Assembly: GCF_011758565.1 (NCBI RefSeq)
Contig: NZ_JAAMOX010000001.1
Location: 558,001 to 622,000, forward strand
Direction: 5' to 3'
Source of the DNA: Lysinibacter cavernae
GTDB lineage: Bacteria; Actinomycetota; Actinomycetes; Actinomycetales; Microbacteriaceae
Length of the DNA: 64,000 bases
How positions within the stretch are numbered: position 1 is the stretch's first letter; every line of letters starts with the position of its first letter. Made by a program: the position numbers and the translations under genes. Of the stretch, positions 27,090-36,820 are shown in pieces. The notes beneath the pieces are model-generated. The model had not been told where the DNA came from. It saw nothing but the letters and a program-made list of their open reading frames with translations, and made no database searches.

Positions 27090-27101
27090 AGGAGAACACT
27101 C

Positions 27102-27416
27102 ATGTCGTGGATTATTTTGATTATTTCTGGCATCTTTGAGGCCGTCTGGGCGACGGCTCTTGGCAAGTCGGAGGGCTTTACCAAGCTCTGGCCAACGGTT
27201 ATCTTTGGCGGCGCTCTTGTCATCAGTATGGGCGGCCTTGCCTGGGCTATGCGCGATCTCGAAACCGGCACCGCTTACGCGGTCTGGGTTGGCATCGGTG
27301 CGAGCCTGACCGTTATCTACGCCATGGTTACCGGTAGCGCCGATGTGTCGGTGGTGAAGGTACTCCTGCTGATGGGCCTTGTCGGTTGCATCGTCGGGTT
27401 GAAGGCCGTTTCGTAG
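27102..27416 (+). CDS. gdx: Guanidinium exporter, small multidrug resistance family (Gdx/SugE)
   Basis: This 104-residue protein has four transmembrane helices and the essential membrane glutamate Glu13 (GIFEAVWATAL), in the Gdx/SugE branch of the SMR family (GGLAWAMRDLETGTAYAVWVG). Gdx proteins export guanidinium in exchange for protons as dual-topology dimers. The guanidine-III riboswitch directly upstream strongly supports this substrate. The ATG has AGGAG 7 bases upstream, next to the riboswitch 3' helix. It is monocistronic; a modest hairpin at 27439-27463 follows. Confidence 0.93.
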   Translation: MSWIILIISGIFEAVWATALGKSEGFTKLWPTVIFGGALVISMGGLAWAMRDLETGTAYAVWVGIGASLTVIYAMVTGSADVSVVKVLLLMGLVGCIVGLKAVS

Positions 27417-27438
27417 CGCACAAATGTGATTGTGGCAT

Positions 27439-27463
27439 CATCCATCTTCCGCTGTGATGGATG
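27439..27463 (+). terminator. Short hairpin after gdx
   Basis: CATCCATC (27439-27446) pairs perfectly with GATGGATG (27456-27463) around a 9-base loop. No T-run follows, so termination is only possible, not certain. Confidence 0.35.
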
Positions 27464-27580
27464 CATGTCCGAGGCTGCCGACTTCGGTTCGTTCTGGCGT
27501 GTCAGCGGGGAACGGGCCGAAGGGCATCCGTTGAGCTTGTAGAGTTGTCCTGTTACAACATCTAGTCAGGGAGCTCACTC

Positions 27581-29545
27581 GTGGCCGACGGTTTTTCACT
27601 TTTCACCGACCGCTCTGTTGTCGCCATGCGCGTCAACGGAAATCTTTGCGATCTTGCAGCCGAGGTGATGGAAACTGACACCGTTGAACCCGTGACGATT
27701 GACTCGCCCGACGGCCTCAACATTCTTCGGCACTCAGCTGCCCACGTGCTTGCACAGGCAGTGCAGCAGGTGAACCCAGAAGCAAAGCTGGGCATTGGGC
27801 CCCCTGTCACAGACGGTTTTTACTACGACTTTGATGTTGCTGAGAACTTCACCCCTGAAGACCTTAAGGTCTTGCAGAAGACGATGGATCGCATCATTCG
27901 CCAGGGCCAACGCTTTGTCCGTCGAGTTGTTTCAGACGATGAGGCACGTGCGGAGCTCGCAAACGAGCCATACAAACTTGAACTTATTGGGCTCAAAGGC
28001 GGCTCAACCGGCGACGATAATGAAAGCGTCGAGGTTGGCGGTGCCGAGCTGACGATCTACGACAACGTTGATCCGAAGACGGGGGAGACGGTCTGGAAAG
28101 ACCTGTGCCGCGGGCCCCACCTGCCGAACACCCGAATGATTGGCAACGGATACTCGCTCATGCGGGTTGCCGCTGCTTACTGGCGTGGCTCGGAGAAAAA
28201 TCCTCAGCTGCAGCGAATTTACGGCACTGCCTGGCCAAGCAAGGACGAACTGCGCGAGTACCAGGCACGCCTTGAAGAGGCAGCAAAGCGTGACCACCGT
28301 CGCCTCGGCGCGGAGCTCGACCTGTTCAGCTTCCCAGAGGAACTGGGCAGCGGGCTTCCCGTCTTTCATCCACGCGGCGGCATCATCCGCAACGAACTCG
28401 AGAGCTACTCTCGTAAGCGTCACATCGAAGAGGGTTACTCCTTTGTGAACACGCCGCACATTACGAAGGGGCACCTCTACGAGATTTCCGGTCACCTTGA
28501 CTGGTATCGCGATGGAATGTTCCCTCCGATGCATATCGACGCAGAGTACAACGACGACGGATCGGTTCGCAAGGCCGGCACCGACTACTACCTCAAGCCG
28601 ATGAACTGCCCGATGCACAACCTTATTTATAAGGGCACCGCGCATTCCTACCGGGATCTTCCCATCAGGATGTTTGAGTTCGGCACGGTCTACCGCTACG
28701 AAAAGTCCGGCGTTGTGCACGGCCTGACGCGGGTTCGCGGGTTGACTCAGGACGACGCGCACATTTATTGCACGCAAGAAGATATGAAGGCAGAGCTGAC
28801 CCGTACGCTCGACTTCGTGCTCAGCCTGCTCAAAGACTACGGTCTTGAGGACTTCTACCTTGAGCTCTCAACAAAAGACCCCGAGAAATTTGTTGGTAGC
28901 GACGAGGTTTGGGAAGAAGCGACCAATACCCTTGCTGAGGTTGCAGCGGCCTCTGGCCTCGAACTCGTGCCAGACCCGGGCGGTGCAGCGTTCTATGGAC
29001 CAAAGATCTCGGTTCAGGCCCGCGACGCCATCGGCCGCACCTGGCAGATGTCCACTATCCAGCTTGACTTCAACCTGCCGAACCTCTTTGAGCTCGAGTA
29101 CGCGGCCGCTGATGGCACGCGGAAGCGCCCCGTGATGATTCACCGTGCGTTGTTTGGCTCGATCGAGCGGTTCTTTGGAGTGCTCACGGAACATTACGCC
29201 GGTTCGTTCCCCGTTTGGCTGTCGCCCGTTCAGGTGGTCGCGATTCCCGTTGCCGAAGAGTATGCACCGTACCTCGAAGATGTTGTTGCAGAACTCAAGG
29301 GGTATGGCGTTCGTGCTGAGATCGACCGATCCGATGAGCGAATGCAGAAGAAGATTCGCAACCACACCAAGGCAAAGGTTCCGTTCCAGCTCATTGCAGG
29401 TGAAGACGACCGTGCAAACGGAGCGGTGAGCTTCCGTTTCCGCGACGGTACACAGCTGAACGGAGTGCCGGTCGCAGATGCCGTTGCTCGGATACGAGCC
29501 TCGATTGAATCGCGCGAGCAGGTCCTCACCGCATGGCAAGACTAA
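27581..29545 (+). CDS. thrS: Threonine--tRNA ligase
   Basis: This 654-residue class II synthetase charges tRNA-Thr. The N-terminal TGS-like region is followed by the editing domain ([13 protein letters not shown] with the HxxxH zinc motif, about residue 50), the catalytic core with zinc ligand Cys in [10 protein letters not shown], motif 2 [21 protein letters not shown], and motif 3 in [13 protein letters not shown]. The C-terminal anticodon domain includes [11 protein letters not shown]. It starts at GTG 27581 and overlaps the HIT gene by 13 bases. I see no T-box in the 160-base leader. Confidence 0.97.
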   Translation: MADGFSLFTDRSVVAMRVNGNLCDLAAEVMETDTVEPVTIDSPDGLNILRHSAAHVLAQAVQQVNPEAKLGIGPPVTDGFYYDFDVAENFTPEDLKVLQKTMDRIIRQGQRFVRRVVSDDEARAELANEPYKLELIGLKGGSTGDDNESVEVGGAELTIYDNVDPKTGETVWKDLCRGPHLPNTRMIGNGYSLMRVAAAYWRGSEKNPQLQRIYGTAWPSKDELREYQARLEEAAKRDHRRLGAELDLFSFPEELGSGLPVFHPRGGIIRNELESYSRKRHIEEGYSFVNTPHITKGHLYEISGHLDWYRDGMFPPMHIDAEYNDDGSVRKAGTDYYLKPMNCPMHNLIYKGTAHSYRDLPIRMFEFGTVYRYEKSGVVHGLTRVRGLTQDDAHIYCTQEDMKAELTRTLDFVLSLLKDYGLEDFYLELSTKDPEKFVGSDEVWEEATNTLAEVAAASGLELVPDPGGAAFYGPKISVQARDAIGRTWQMSTIQLDFNLPNLFELEYAAADGTRKRPVMIHRALFGSIERFFGVLTEHYAGSFPVWLSPVQVVAIPVAEEYAPYLEDVVAELKGYGVRAEIDRSDERMQKKIRNHTKAKVPFQLIAGEDDRANGAVSFRFRDGTQLNGVPVADAVARIRASIESREQVLTAWQD

Positions 29546-30147
29546 CGGTCAACGATTATCAATCGTCTGACGACGATTCGTCACGGCCTGCCGATGATTC
29601 GGCAGGCCAGGCGGATGTCGTCGATCCCGGCCATCTTGCCGGAGTGCCAGACGAGTTTCAGCGGTTGTGGACGCCGCACCGCATGGTCTACATCCAGGAC
29701 GGACAGCAGCCGAGCAAAGCGGATTGCCCGTTTTGTTATGCCCCGACCGGTTCAGATGAGGACGGCCTGATCGTAGCGAGGGGCACGCACGCATTTGTGC
29801 TGCTGAACCTTTTTCCATATAACAGCGGTCATTTGCTGGTGTGCCCGTATCGTCACATTGCGACCTACGACCTGGCAACGCCTGAGGAAGTCGCGGAAAT
29901 CGGGGCGCTCACGCAAACAGCGATGCGCGTCATCACCGAGGTTTCTAAAAACCACGGCTTCAATATCGGGATGAACCAGGGTGAGGTCGCGGGTGCCGGC
30001 ATCGCGGGTCATCTGCACCAGCACATCGTTCCTCGCTGGCAACACGACGCTAATTTCATGCCGATCATCGCCAAGACAAAGGCATTGCCACAGCTGCTAG
30101 CCGACGTCCGCACCTCGCTCGCCGAGGCGTGGCCCGCATCCCACTAG
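29533..30147 (+). CDS. HIT family nucleotide hydrolase/phosphorylase
   Basis: This 204-residue protein has the histidine-triad motif [10 protein letters not shown] (about residue 160), a zinc-type CPFC near residue 66 and [18 protein letters not shown]. The mycobacterial relative in the same position after thrS is an AP4A phosphorylase, so diadenosine tetraphosphate breakdown is the best guess. An acidic ~40-residue N-terminus precedes the domain. It overlaps thrS. In mycobacteria this gene is followed by pgsA and phosphatidylinositol-mannoside genes; here yebC follows directly. Confidence 0.9.
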   Translation: MARLTVNDYQSSDDDSSRPADDSAGQADVVDPGHLAGVPDEFQRLWTPHRMVYIQDGQQPSKADCPFCYAPTGSDEDGLIVARGTHAFVLLNLFPYNSGHLLVCPYRHIATYDLATPEEVAEIGALTQTAMRVITEVSKNHGFNIGMNQGEVAGAGIAGHLHQHIVPRWQHDANFMPIIAKTKALPQLLADVRTSLAEAWPASH

Positions 30148-30230
30148 CCAACATCTCTTTTGGACTTTCTGCTCAGAACTCAGCGTTTTGCAGCAGAAAC
30201 TCACAAATAGATGCAGGTTCTTGGACGCGG

Positions 30231-30236
30231 TAGACT
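30231..30236 (+). promoter_or_regulatory. -10 box upstream of yebC-ruvCAB
   Basis: TAGACT fits the actinobacterial TANNNT -10 pattern and lies 33 bases before the yebC GTG, leaving a short leader containing the GGGAG ribosome site. No good -35 is visible. Confidence 0.35.
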
Positions 30237-30269
30237 TGCGTGCAGACAGAACAGAGAAAAGGGAGACAG

Positions 30270-31031
30270 GTGTCCGGACACTCCAAGTGGGCAACCACAA
30301 AGCACAAAAAAGCGATCATTGACTCGCGTCGTGCTAAGTCGTTTGCCAAGCTGATCAAGAACATCGAGGTTGCCGCCAAGATCGGTGGTGCCGACATGGC
30401 TGGAAACCCCACCCTTGTTGACGCCGTTCAGAAGGCGAAGAAGACCTCAGTACCCAACGACAACATCGATCGCGCGATCAAGCGCGGCGCCGGTCTTCTT
30501 GGCGAGCAGATCGAATACCTCAACATCATGTACGAAGGCTACGGCCAGGGCGGCGTCGCCCTCATGATCGAGTGTCTGACCGATAACAAGAACCGCGCCG
30601 CTGCAGAGGTTCGCACGGCAATGAGCCGCGGTGGCGGTAACATGGCTGACCCCGGAAGCGTTGCCTACAACTTCAACCGCAAGGGCGTTGTTGTTGTCAA
30701 CAAGGTCGACGGGCTCACCGAAGACGACATCTTGCTTGCCGTTCTCGACGCCGGCGCCGAGGAAGTAACCGATCGCGGAGACGACTTCGAGATCATTAGC
30801 GAGCCACACGACCTCGTTGCGGTTCGCACTGCGCTGCAGGAAGCCGGTATCGACTACGAATCGGCAGACGCGTCGTTTGTGCCAAACCTCACGGTTGACG
30901 TTGACGCCGAGACCGCGCGCAAGATCTTTAAGCTCATCGATCAGCTCGAAGACTGCGACGACGTTCAGAACATCTACAGCAACTTCAACCTCACCCCAGA
31001 GGTCGAGGCTGAGCTTGAAAAAGACGACTAA
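30270..31031 (+). CDS. yebC: YebC/PmpR family regulatory protein (DUF28)
   Basis: This 253-residue protein begins [17 protein letters not shown], the YebC signature, and keeps [34 protein letters not shown] and C-terminal [17 protein letters not shown]. Members act as transcription factors, and some relieve ribosome stalling at polyproline. The GTG at 30270 has GGGAGA 4 bases upstream. It leads the yebC-ruvC-ruvA-ruvB-yajC-secD-secF series, the usual actinobacterial order. Confidence 0.95.
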   Translation: MSGHSKWATTKHKKAIIDSRRAKSFAKLIKNIEVAAKIGGADMAGNPTLVDAVQKAKKTSVPNDNIDRAIKRGAGLLGEQIEYLNIMYEGYGQGGVALMIECLTDNKNRAAAEVRTAMSRGGGNMADPGSVAYNFNRKGVVVVNKVDGLTEDDILLAVLDAGAEEVTDRGDDFEIISEPHDLVAVRTALQEAGIDYESADASFVPNLTVDVDAETARKIFKLIDQLEDCDDVQNIYSNFNLTPEVEAELEKDD

Positions 31032-31052
31032 CGATTCGCAGTTGAGGATGCC

Positions 31053-31616
31053 GTGCGTATCCTCGGCATAGATCCAGGTCTAACCCGTTGTGGGGTGGGC
31101 GTCGTCGAGATTGGCGCCGCCCGCCGCGCAACGTTTATTGATGTCGCGGTTGTTCGAACCCCCGCGAGCATGGAGCTGTCGCAGCGGTTGCTCACGATTG
31201 GGTCTGGCATCGAAGAACTCATCGATCAGCACAAACCCGATGCCATAGCACTCGAGCGGGTGTTTGCGCAGCACAACGTGAGCACCGTAATGGGCATTGC
31301 CCAGATCAGTGGGGTCGCGTTCTTTCTTGCGGCGCAGCGCGGCATTCCCGTTGGGCTGCACACCCCCACCGAGGTCAAGGCTGCAGTCACCGGATACGGT
31401 GGGGCCGAAAAGGACCAGGTCGGGGCAATGGTTGCCAAAATCCTGCGGCTCGCGAGTCCGCCAAAACCGGCCGATGCCGCCGATGCTCTCGCCCTTGCAA
31501 TTTGTCACGGCTGGCGAGGGACTCCACTTTCCGCGCCACGAGTCGCCGGCGACACCAACCTGACGCCAGCGCAGGCCGCGTGGCGCGCCGCTGAGCAACG
31601 GTCTCGATCATCCTGA
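31053..31616 (+). CDS. ruvC: Crossover junction endodeoxyribonuclease RuvC
   Basis: This 187-residue protein cleaves Holliday junctions. Catalytic acidic residues are in [10 protein letters not shown] (Asp7), ALERVF (Glu), and the C-terminal [15 protein letters not shown] (paired Asp). The starts of ruvC (GTG), ruvA and ruvB follow closely, forming the resolvasome operon. I found no actinobacterial LexA box upstream. Confidence 0.96.
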   Translation: MRILGIDPGLTRCGVGVVEIGAARRATFIDVAVVRTPASMELSQRLLTIGSGIEELIDQHKPDAIALERVFAQHNVSTVMGIAQISGVAFFLAAQRGIPVGLHTPTEVKAAVTGYGGAEKDQVGAMVAKILRLASPPKPADAADALALAICHGWRGTPLSAPRVAGDTNLTPAQAAWRAAEQRSRSS

Positions 31617-31622
31617 ACCGCG

Positions 31623-31635
31623 TAGTCTAGACAGG
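31623..31635 (+). promoter_or_regulatory. Candidate leaderless internal promoter for ruvA
   Basis: TAGTCT (31623-31628) lies exactly 6 bases before the ruvA GTG at 31635, the spacing expected when the transcript begins at the start codon. The -35 region is not consensus. The ruvA start also lacks a good Shine-Dalgarno. Confidence 0.4.
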
Positions 31636-32252
31636 TGATTTCTTCTCTGCGTGGACCGGTGCTTGACGTGCGTGGAGGCACGGTTGTTATCGAAGTTGGG
31701 GGAGTCGGCTTTGCTATTGAAGTCACAACCTCCCAAGCCCTTGCCTCACACCGAGGTTCTGAGCTCTTTCTGTTCACGACGCTAGTTGTGCGTGAAGACT
31801 CGCTGACGCTGTTTGGTTTTGCGACCAGAGACGAACTCGACGTGTTTGGCATCCTCCTCGGCGTATCCGGGGTAGGTCCCCGTTCGGCGCTTGGCGTACT
31901 TAACGTTCTCTCGCCGCAAGACATTGTTGTCGCAGTCTCGGCAGAAGACGATAAGCCGTTCCGAGCGGTCAGTGGTATTGGCCCAAAGACGGCAAAACTG
32001 CTCGTCGTTTCACTTGGCGGCAAGCTCTCTGCCCTGTCGCTCGAGCGCCCTGCAGCATCCGCACCTACAGCACCTGTCTCGGCCTCCGCTGCGGTTGAAA
32101 CCGCACTCATCAGTCTCGGCTGGGCCGAGCGCGATGCGAACGCGGCGATTGGGCAGGTCATCGCTGAGCATACAGATGGCGTTGAGATGACAGAACCGCA
32201 ACTGTTGCGCCTCAGCCTTGCGCTTCTCGGCTCCGGCAAGGTGGTGAGGTAG
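31635..32252 (+). CDS. ruvA: Holliday junction branch migration protein RuvA
   Basis: This 205-residue protein has an N-terminal OB fold ([26 protein letters not shown]), two helix-hairpin-helix motifs ([16 protein letters not shown] and [13 protein letters not shown]) and a C-terminal domain ([15 protein letters not shown]) that contacts RuvB. It binds four-way junctions and loads RuvB. It lies 18 bases after ruvC and 1 base before ruvB. Confidence 0.96.
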   Translation: MISSLRGPVLDVRGGTVVIEVGGVGFAIEVTTSQALASHRGSELFLFTTLVVREDSLTLFGFATRDELDVFGILLGVSGVGPRSALGVLNVLSPQDIVVAVSAEDDKPFRAVSGIGPKTAKLLVVSLGGKLSALSLERPAASAPTAPVSASAAVETALISLGWAERDANAAIGQVIAEHTDGVEMTEPQLLRLSLALLGSGKVVR

Positions 32253-32253
32253 C

Positions 32254-33282
32254 GTGGTTACCGATTTTAATGACGTAGATGGCGAAGACCTCACCAACCC
32301 AGACATCATTGCCGAGAATGAGGTCGCCTTTGAGGGAGCGCTCCGGCCACAGAGCCTGAGCGAGTTTGTTGGGCAGACCAAGGTTCGAGGACAGCTCGAA
32401 CTACTGCTCAAAGCTGCGTCGATGCAGAGCCGTACCCCTGACCACATCCTTCTCGCCGGCCCTCCAGGGCTCGGCAAAACAACGCTCTCAATGATCGTTG
32501 CCGAAGAAGTTGGTAAGCCGCTGCGGATGACAAGCGGCCCCGCCATCCAGCACGCCGGCGACCTGGCCGCAATGCTGTCGTCGTTGACCCCAGGCGAGAT
32601 TCTCTTTGTAGACGAGATTCATCGCATGGCCAGGTCTGCGGAAGAGATGCTCTACCTCGCGATGGAGGATTTCCGCATCGACATAATGGTCGGTAAGGGC
32701 GCGGGGGCCACGTCTATTCCTCTTGAACTCGCTCCGTTTACGCTTGTTGGCGCAACGACACGGGCTGGGTTGCTGCCCAACCCTCTCCGTGACCGCTTTG
32801 GCTTCACCGCTCACCTTGAGTTCTACGATGCTGTTGAGCTCGAACAGGTACTCATTCGCGCGGCCCGCCTCATGAACTTCGAGATTTCCGCCGAAGCTGT
32901 GAAAATTATCGCAAGCCGGTCGCGAGGAACCCCGCGTATCGCCAACCGTCTTCTCCGTCGAGTTCGCGACTACTTCCTTGTGCATAACGCAGTGAGCGAC
33001 ACCGCAGCAGTTGATGCAGCGCTTGAGCTCTACGACGTAGACACGCTTGGCCTTGACCGCCTTGATCGCGCGGTTTTGCGCGGTTTATTGGAGCGCTTTG
33101 GGGGAGGGCCTGTTGGCCTCAGCACGCTTGCCGTATCTGTTGGCGAGGATTCCGAGACCATCGAAGCAGTCGTCGAACCGTTCCTTGTACGTGCCGGTTT
33201 GGTCTCGCGCACGCCAAGAGGAAGGGTTGCAACGCCCACTGCGTGGGAACACTTCGAGATTCCTCAGCCAAATGTTCTATAG
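32254..33282 (+). CDS. ruvB: Holliday junction branch migration ATPase RuvB
   Basis: This 342-residue AAA+ motor drives branch migration. Walker A is [11 protein letters not shown], Walker [10 protein letters not shown]; the sensor region includes [18 protein letters not shown] with the arginine finger, and the C-terminal winged helix has RTPRGRVAT. The start is GTG, coupled to ruvA. The gap after it contains a 10-base palindrome GTTTCGAAAC (33292-33301) and a GC hairpin before yajC. Confidence 0.97.
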   Translation: MVTDFNDVDGEDLTNPDIIAENEVAFEGALRPQSLSEFVGQTKVRGQLELLLKAASMQSRTPDHILLAGPPGLGKTTLSMIVAEEVGKPLRMTSGPAIQHAGDLAAMLSSLTPGEILFVDEIHRMARSAEEMLYLAMEDFRIDIMVGKGAGATSIPLELAPFTLVGATTRAGLLPNPLRDRFGFTAHLEFYDAVELEQVLIRAARLMNFEISAEAVKIIASRSRGTPRIANRLLRRVRDYFLVHNAVSDTAAVDAALELYDVDTLGLDRLDRAVLRGLLERFGGGPVGLSTLAVSVGEDSETIEAVVEPFLVRAGLVSRTPRGRVATPTAWEHFEIPQPNVL

Positions 33283-33352
33283 TTGATTGTTGTTTCGAAA
33301 CTTTTAAGCACCACCCAAACGGGCCCGTCGCGGCCCGAGATGAAAGGTACTC

Positions 33353-33808
33353 GTGGAAGCCCTTCTGCAAGATCCATTTACCCTGATTATGATTGCCGTC
33401 CTTGGACTGCTTGTAATCTTCATGTTCCGCAACGGACGTAAGCGTCAGGCGGCCATGGCTGAGCTGCAGAACAACGTTGTTCCCGGCGCCGAGGTGATGC
33501 TGCAGGGCGGAATCTACGGTCACATCAAGTCGATCGATGACGAAGAGAACCGCGTTCGCGTTGAGACGAGCCCAGGAGTCATCCTCACGGTTCACCGCAA
33601 CGCCATCATGAACGTTGTCACCCCGGTTGCAGCTGAGGCGACTGAAAACGAGTCACTCGCTCCCGACGATGACCCAGAGTTTGGTGAGCGCACCAGCGGT
33701 GCATCCAACTCCGAGTTCAAGAGCCCGTTTGACGCGTCTGACTCGAACAGCGCAGACGCGGACGGTTCGGCGAGCGACGACTCGACCGACTCCAGCGACA
33801 AAAAATAG
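33353..33808 (+). CDS. yajC: Sec translocase accessory subunit YajC
   Basis: This 151-residue protein has one transmembrane helix at about residues 9-27 (FTLIMIAVLGLLVIFMF), then the conserved cytoplasmic part (RNGRKRQAAMAELQNNV, PGAEVMLQGGIYG). The tail of about 45 residues is Asp/Ser-rich low complexity, longer than in Gram-negative YajC. It works with SecD/SecF, encoded next. The start is GTG with a GAAAGG ribosome site. Confidence 0.93.
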   Translation: MEALLQDPFTLIMIAVLGLLVIFMFRNGRKRQAAMAELQNNVVPGAEVMLQGGIYGHIKSIDDEENRVRVETSPGVILTVHRNAIMNVVTPVAAEATENESLAPDDDPEFGERTSGASNSEFKSPFDASDSNSADADGSASDDSTDSSDKK

Positions 33809-33870
33809 TATTCGCTTCTCCCCATCACCCGACCTGCGCCGCTCGGTGCAGCCCTAGAAAGCAGTAACTC

Positions 33871-35652
33871 GTGGCGACAACCGCTCCGGTAAAAAAGGCT
33901 TGGCGTTCACTCGCCTGGCTTCTGGTTATCATCGTTGCCCTCATCGGCGCTAACGCTTTTGGCGTTATCAAAGATGGGGCAACTTGGACCCCTCAACTCG
34001 CACTCGACCTTGAGGGTGGTACGCAGATTGTTCTCGCTCCCACGCTCGAAGACGGCCAGTCAGTCTCGGGGGAGCAGCTGACTCAGGCTGTTTCGATCAT
34101 CCGCCAGCGTGTTGACGCTAGTGGTGTGTCAGAGGCTGAGATCACGACGCAGGGTAACCAGAACATCGTGGTTTCGCTTCCGGGTACCCCGGATGATGCG
34201 ACGCTGCAGCGCATCCAGGCTTCGTCGCAGTTGCAGTTCCGTCCGGTTCTGCTGGCATCCCAGACGACATCACAAACGGTCGGCGGTGAGGTCAACGCTG
34301 ACGGCACGACGGCAACACCATCGGCTCCTGCCCCGGCTGTTGACGCTAACGGCCAGCCGTTGTCAGACACGCCGTCGTCTCAGCCGACGGGACCAGGCGA
34401 CGTAGCCTGGATTACTCCTGCGCTGCAGGACAAGTTCGACAACTACGTATGTGGTTCTGACCAGTCGGCCGAGGCAGGTAACCCTGCCTCGAAGGAGCCG
34501 CTCGTTACTTGTGACCCCTACGGTCTTGAGAAGTACATTCTTGGGCCGGTTGAGATCGCAGGCTCGGTCATCACCGACGCGACCGCACAGCCAGAGACCT
34601 CGCAGAGCGGCGTCTCAACCGGTGCGTGGGCCGTGCAGATCATCATGAACAACGAGGGAACCAAACAGTTCTCTGAGGTCAGCAAGCGCCTGTACGGCTC
34701 GGCCGAGCCGCTGAACCGTTTTGCCTTTGTCCTTGACGGATCCGTGATTTCGGCTCCAACCATGCAAGCGCAAATCACCGACGGCCGTCCATCGATTACT
34801 GGTGGCTTCACGCAGGAAAGCGCGAAGGGTCTTGCCGATCAGCTCAAGTTTGGTGCGCTGCCAATCGGCTTCACCGTACAGAGCCTCGACAACATTTCGG
34901 CAACCCTCGGCACCAACCAGCTGCAGATGGGTCTTATCGCTGGTCTGATTGGTCTGCTCCTTGTTGTCCTCTACTCGCTGTTGCAATACCGATTGCTTGG
35001 ACTGGTGACTGTTGCGTCTCTGACGATCGCAGCGGTGCTTGCCTACCTGTTGATCACACTGCTTTCGTGGCGAGAAGGGTACCGCCTGTCGCTGGCAGGT
35101 GTGACCGGTTTGATTGTTGCTATCGGTATTACTGCAGACTCCTTCATCGTGTACTTCGAGCGAATACGTGATGAGTTGCGCGACGGCCGGGGCATTGACT
35201 CAGCCGTTCAGTCAGGCTGGAAGCGCGCCATCCGCACGATTCTTGCCTCTGATGGCGTGAACTTCATGGCCGCAGCAATCCTGTTTGTTCTTGCTGTTGG
35301 TAACGTTCGAGGATTCGCGCTCACGCTTGGTCTCACAACCATCATCGATATCGTGGTTGTTGCGCTCTTCACGCACCCGATCCTGACATTGCTGGCGCGA
35401 ACCAAGTTCTACTCAGAGGGACACCGCTTCAGCGGTCTTGACCCACGCCAGCTCGGAGCGGTGTACCGCGGCCGCGCGGCATTCCGGACCCCAACGGATT
35501 CAGTGAAAGCAAAGAACGCCGGTGCGAGCCGCGAGGCTGCAAAGCGTCAGACGATCGCAGAACGCAAGGCAGCTGAACTCGCTGCTGGGGGCGACGGGGC
35601 AAAAACAACCCCGGCAGATACCTCGTCGACCAATACGCGAAAGGAGTCCTAA
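33871..35652 (+). CDS. secD: Protein translocase subunit SecD
   Basis: This 593-residue RND-type membrane protein uses the proton motive force to assist late steps of protein export. TM1 is at about residues 13-30; a large external domain follows, interrupted by a Pro/Thr/Ala-rich stretch around residues 150-172 that is common in actinobacteria; then LDLEGGTQIVL (D1), GRPSITGGFT, and five C-terminal helices with GVTGLIVAIGITADSFIVYFERI. The C-terminus adds a charged tail. The secF start is 2 bases after its stop. Confidence 0.96.
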   Translation: MATTAPVKKAWRSLAWLLVIIVALIGANAFGVIKDGATWTPQLALDLEGGTQIVLAPTLEDGQSVSGEQLTQAVSIIRQRVDASGVSEAEITTQGNQNIVVSLPGTPDDATLQRIQASSQLQFRPVLLASQTTSQTVGGEVNADGTTATPSAPAPAVDANGQPLSDTPSSQPTGPGDVAWITPALQDKFDNYVCGSDQSAEAGNPASKEPLVTCDPYGLEKYILGPVEIAGSVITDATAQPETSQSGVSTGAWAVQIIMNNEGTKQFSEVSKRLYGSAEPLNRFAFVLDGSVISAPTMQAQITDGRPSITGGFTQESAKGLADQLKFGALPIGFTVQSLDNISATLGTNQLQMGLIAGLIGLLLVVLYSLLQYRLLGLVTVASLTIAAVLAYLLITLLSWREGYRLSLAGVTGLIVAIGITADSFIVYFERIRDELRDGRGIDSAVQSGWKRAIRTILASDGVNFMAAAILFVLAVGNVRGFALTLGLTTIIDIVVVALFTHPILTLLARTKFYSEGHRFSGLDPRQLGAVYRGRAAFRTPTDSVKAKNAGASREAAKRQTIAERKAAELAAGGDGAKTTPADTSSTNTRKES

Positions 35653-35654
35653 TC

Positions 35655-36716
35655 ATGGGTACTTTTGCTCAGTTTGGAAACGACCTCTACACCGGAAAAC
35701 GCTCCTACAACATTGTTGGTCGTCGAAAACTCTGGTACATCATCGCAGCGATCATGATCTTGGTTTCGATTCTCGGACCAATCGTACGTGGAGGCTTCAC
35801 CTTCGGTATCGAGTTCAGCGGCGGTAGCGAGTTCCAGGTTGTCGCTGGCAAAGACCCTGACCAGCAGAAGGCTATTGAAGCCGTTGACAGCGTGGTCCCA
35901 GGCCAGACGCCTCGCGTCATGGTTGTTGGGTCTGACACGGTTCGTATTCAGACCGAACAGCTCACGGACGAAGAGACCGGTCAAGTGCGTAAGGCCCTGG
36001 CCGAGACGTATAACGTCGAGGAAGACACCATCACGTCATCATTTATCGGGGCTTCGTGGGGTCAAGACATTACGCGACAGGCGATACTCGCACTTATCGT
36101 GTTTATCGTTTTTGCCGCGGTAGTCATGGCGCTGTACTTCCGAACCTGGAAGATGTCGCTCGCGGCAATCATCGCGCTGCTTCACGACCTTGTGATCACT
36201 GCTGGTGTGTACGGCATTACCGGCTTCGAGATCACGCCAGCGGCAATGATCGGATTCCTGACCATCCTCGGATACTCGCTCTACGACACCGTTGTGGTGT
36301 TTGACAAGATTCGAGAAAACACGGGTCGTGGCGAACTCAACGATGCCCGTACCTTTGGGCAGAGCGTGAACCTCGCGGTCAACCAGACGCTTGTTCGTTC
36401 GATCAACACCTCGGTTGTCGCCTTGCTGCCTGTCGCATCGATTCTGTTTATCGGTGCATTTATCCTTGGCGCCGGTACCCTTCGGGACATTTCGCTGGCG
36501 CTGTTCATCGGTATCCTTGTGGGCACGTACTCGACGATCTTCATTGCGGCTCCGACGTATGCGCACCTTCGCGAGAACGAGCCGGAGATCGTCAAACACG
36601 ATAACCGCGTTCGCGCACGTGAGGCTGCGAACGCCACCGAGGTTGAGAAGAGCGACGCAGACGCAACCTCAAAGAAACTCGCTGCGGGCGGTTCTGCCGC
36701 CGAGATCGGCTCATAG
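35655..36716 (+). CDS. secF: Protein translocase subunit SecF
   Basis: This 353-residue partner of SecD has six transmembrane helices. TM1 lies at about residues 30-50 and is followed by FGIEFSGGSEFQV. The C-terminal block has the SecF signature YSLYDTVVVFDKIREN and NQTLVRSINTSVVALLP. The C-terminal tail is charged, ending in an Ala/Asp-rich stretch. In many actinobacteria an apt gene lies between secF and relA; here only ~100 bases separate them. Confidence 0.96.
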   Translation: MGTFAQFGNDLYTGKRSYNIVGRRKLWYIIAAIMILVSILGPIVRGGFTFGIEFSGGSEFQVVAGKDPDQQKAIEAVDSVVPGQTPRVMVVGSDTVRIQTEQLTDEETGQVRKALAETYNVEEDTITSSFIGASWGQDITRQAILALIVFIVFAAVVMALYFRTWKMSLAAIIALLHDLVITAGVYGITGFEITPAAMIGFLTILGYSLYDTVVVFDKIRENTGRGELNDARTFGQSVNLAVNQTLVRSINTSVVALLPVASILFIGAFILGAGTLRDISLALFIGILVGTYSTIFIAAPTYAHLRENEPEIVKHDNRVRAREAANATEVEKSDADATSKKLAAGGSAAEIGS

Positions 36717-36774
36717 GTAAGGGTCGATCGTTCGTTGAAGAATGTTGGTTGGCGGGCATCTCCTGGTGTGGTTC

Positions 36775-36801
36775 TTGACAGTGCCGCAGAAGTGGTAACT
36801 T
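36775..36801 (+). promoter_or_regulatory. Possible relA promoter
   Basis: A perfect TTGACA (36775-36780) and TAACTT (36796-36801) are separated by 15 bases, shorter than ideal. Transcription would start almost at the AGGAGG of relA. Confidence 0.35.
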
Positions 36802-36820
36802 CGACACAGGAGGTGCTCGC

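Noticed and set aside
27417-27580. T-box riboswitch before thrS
   Set aside because: I looked for the conserved T-box bulge sequence and a threonine specifier arrangement and saw neither.
31149-31160. GTTCGAAC inside ruvC as an SOS (LexA) box
   Set aside because: The actinobacterial site needs TCGAAC-N4-GTTCGA; only a single palindromic core is present and it lies inside the coding region.
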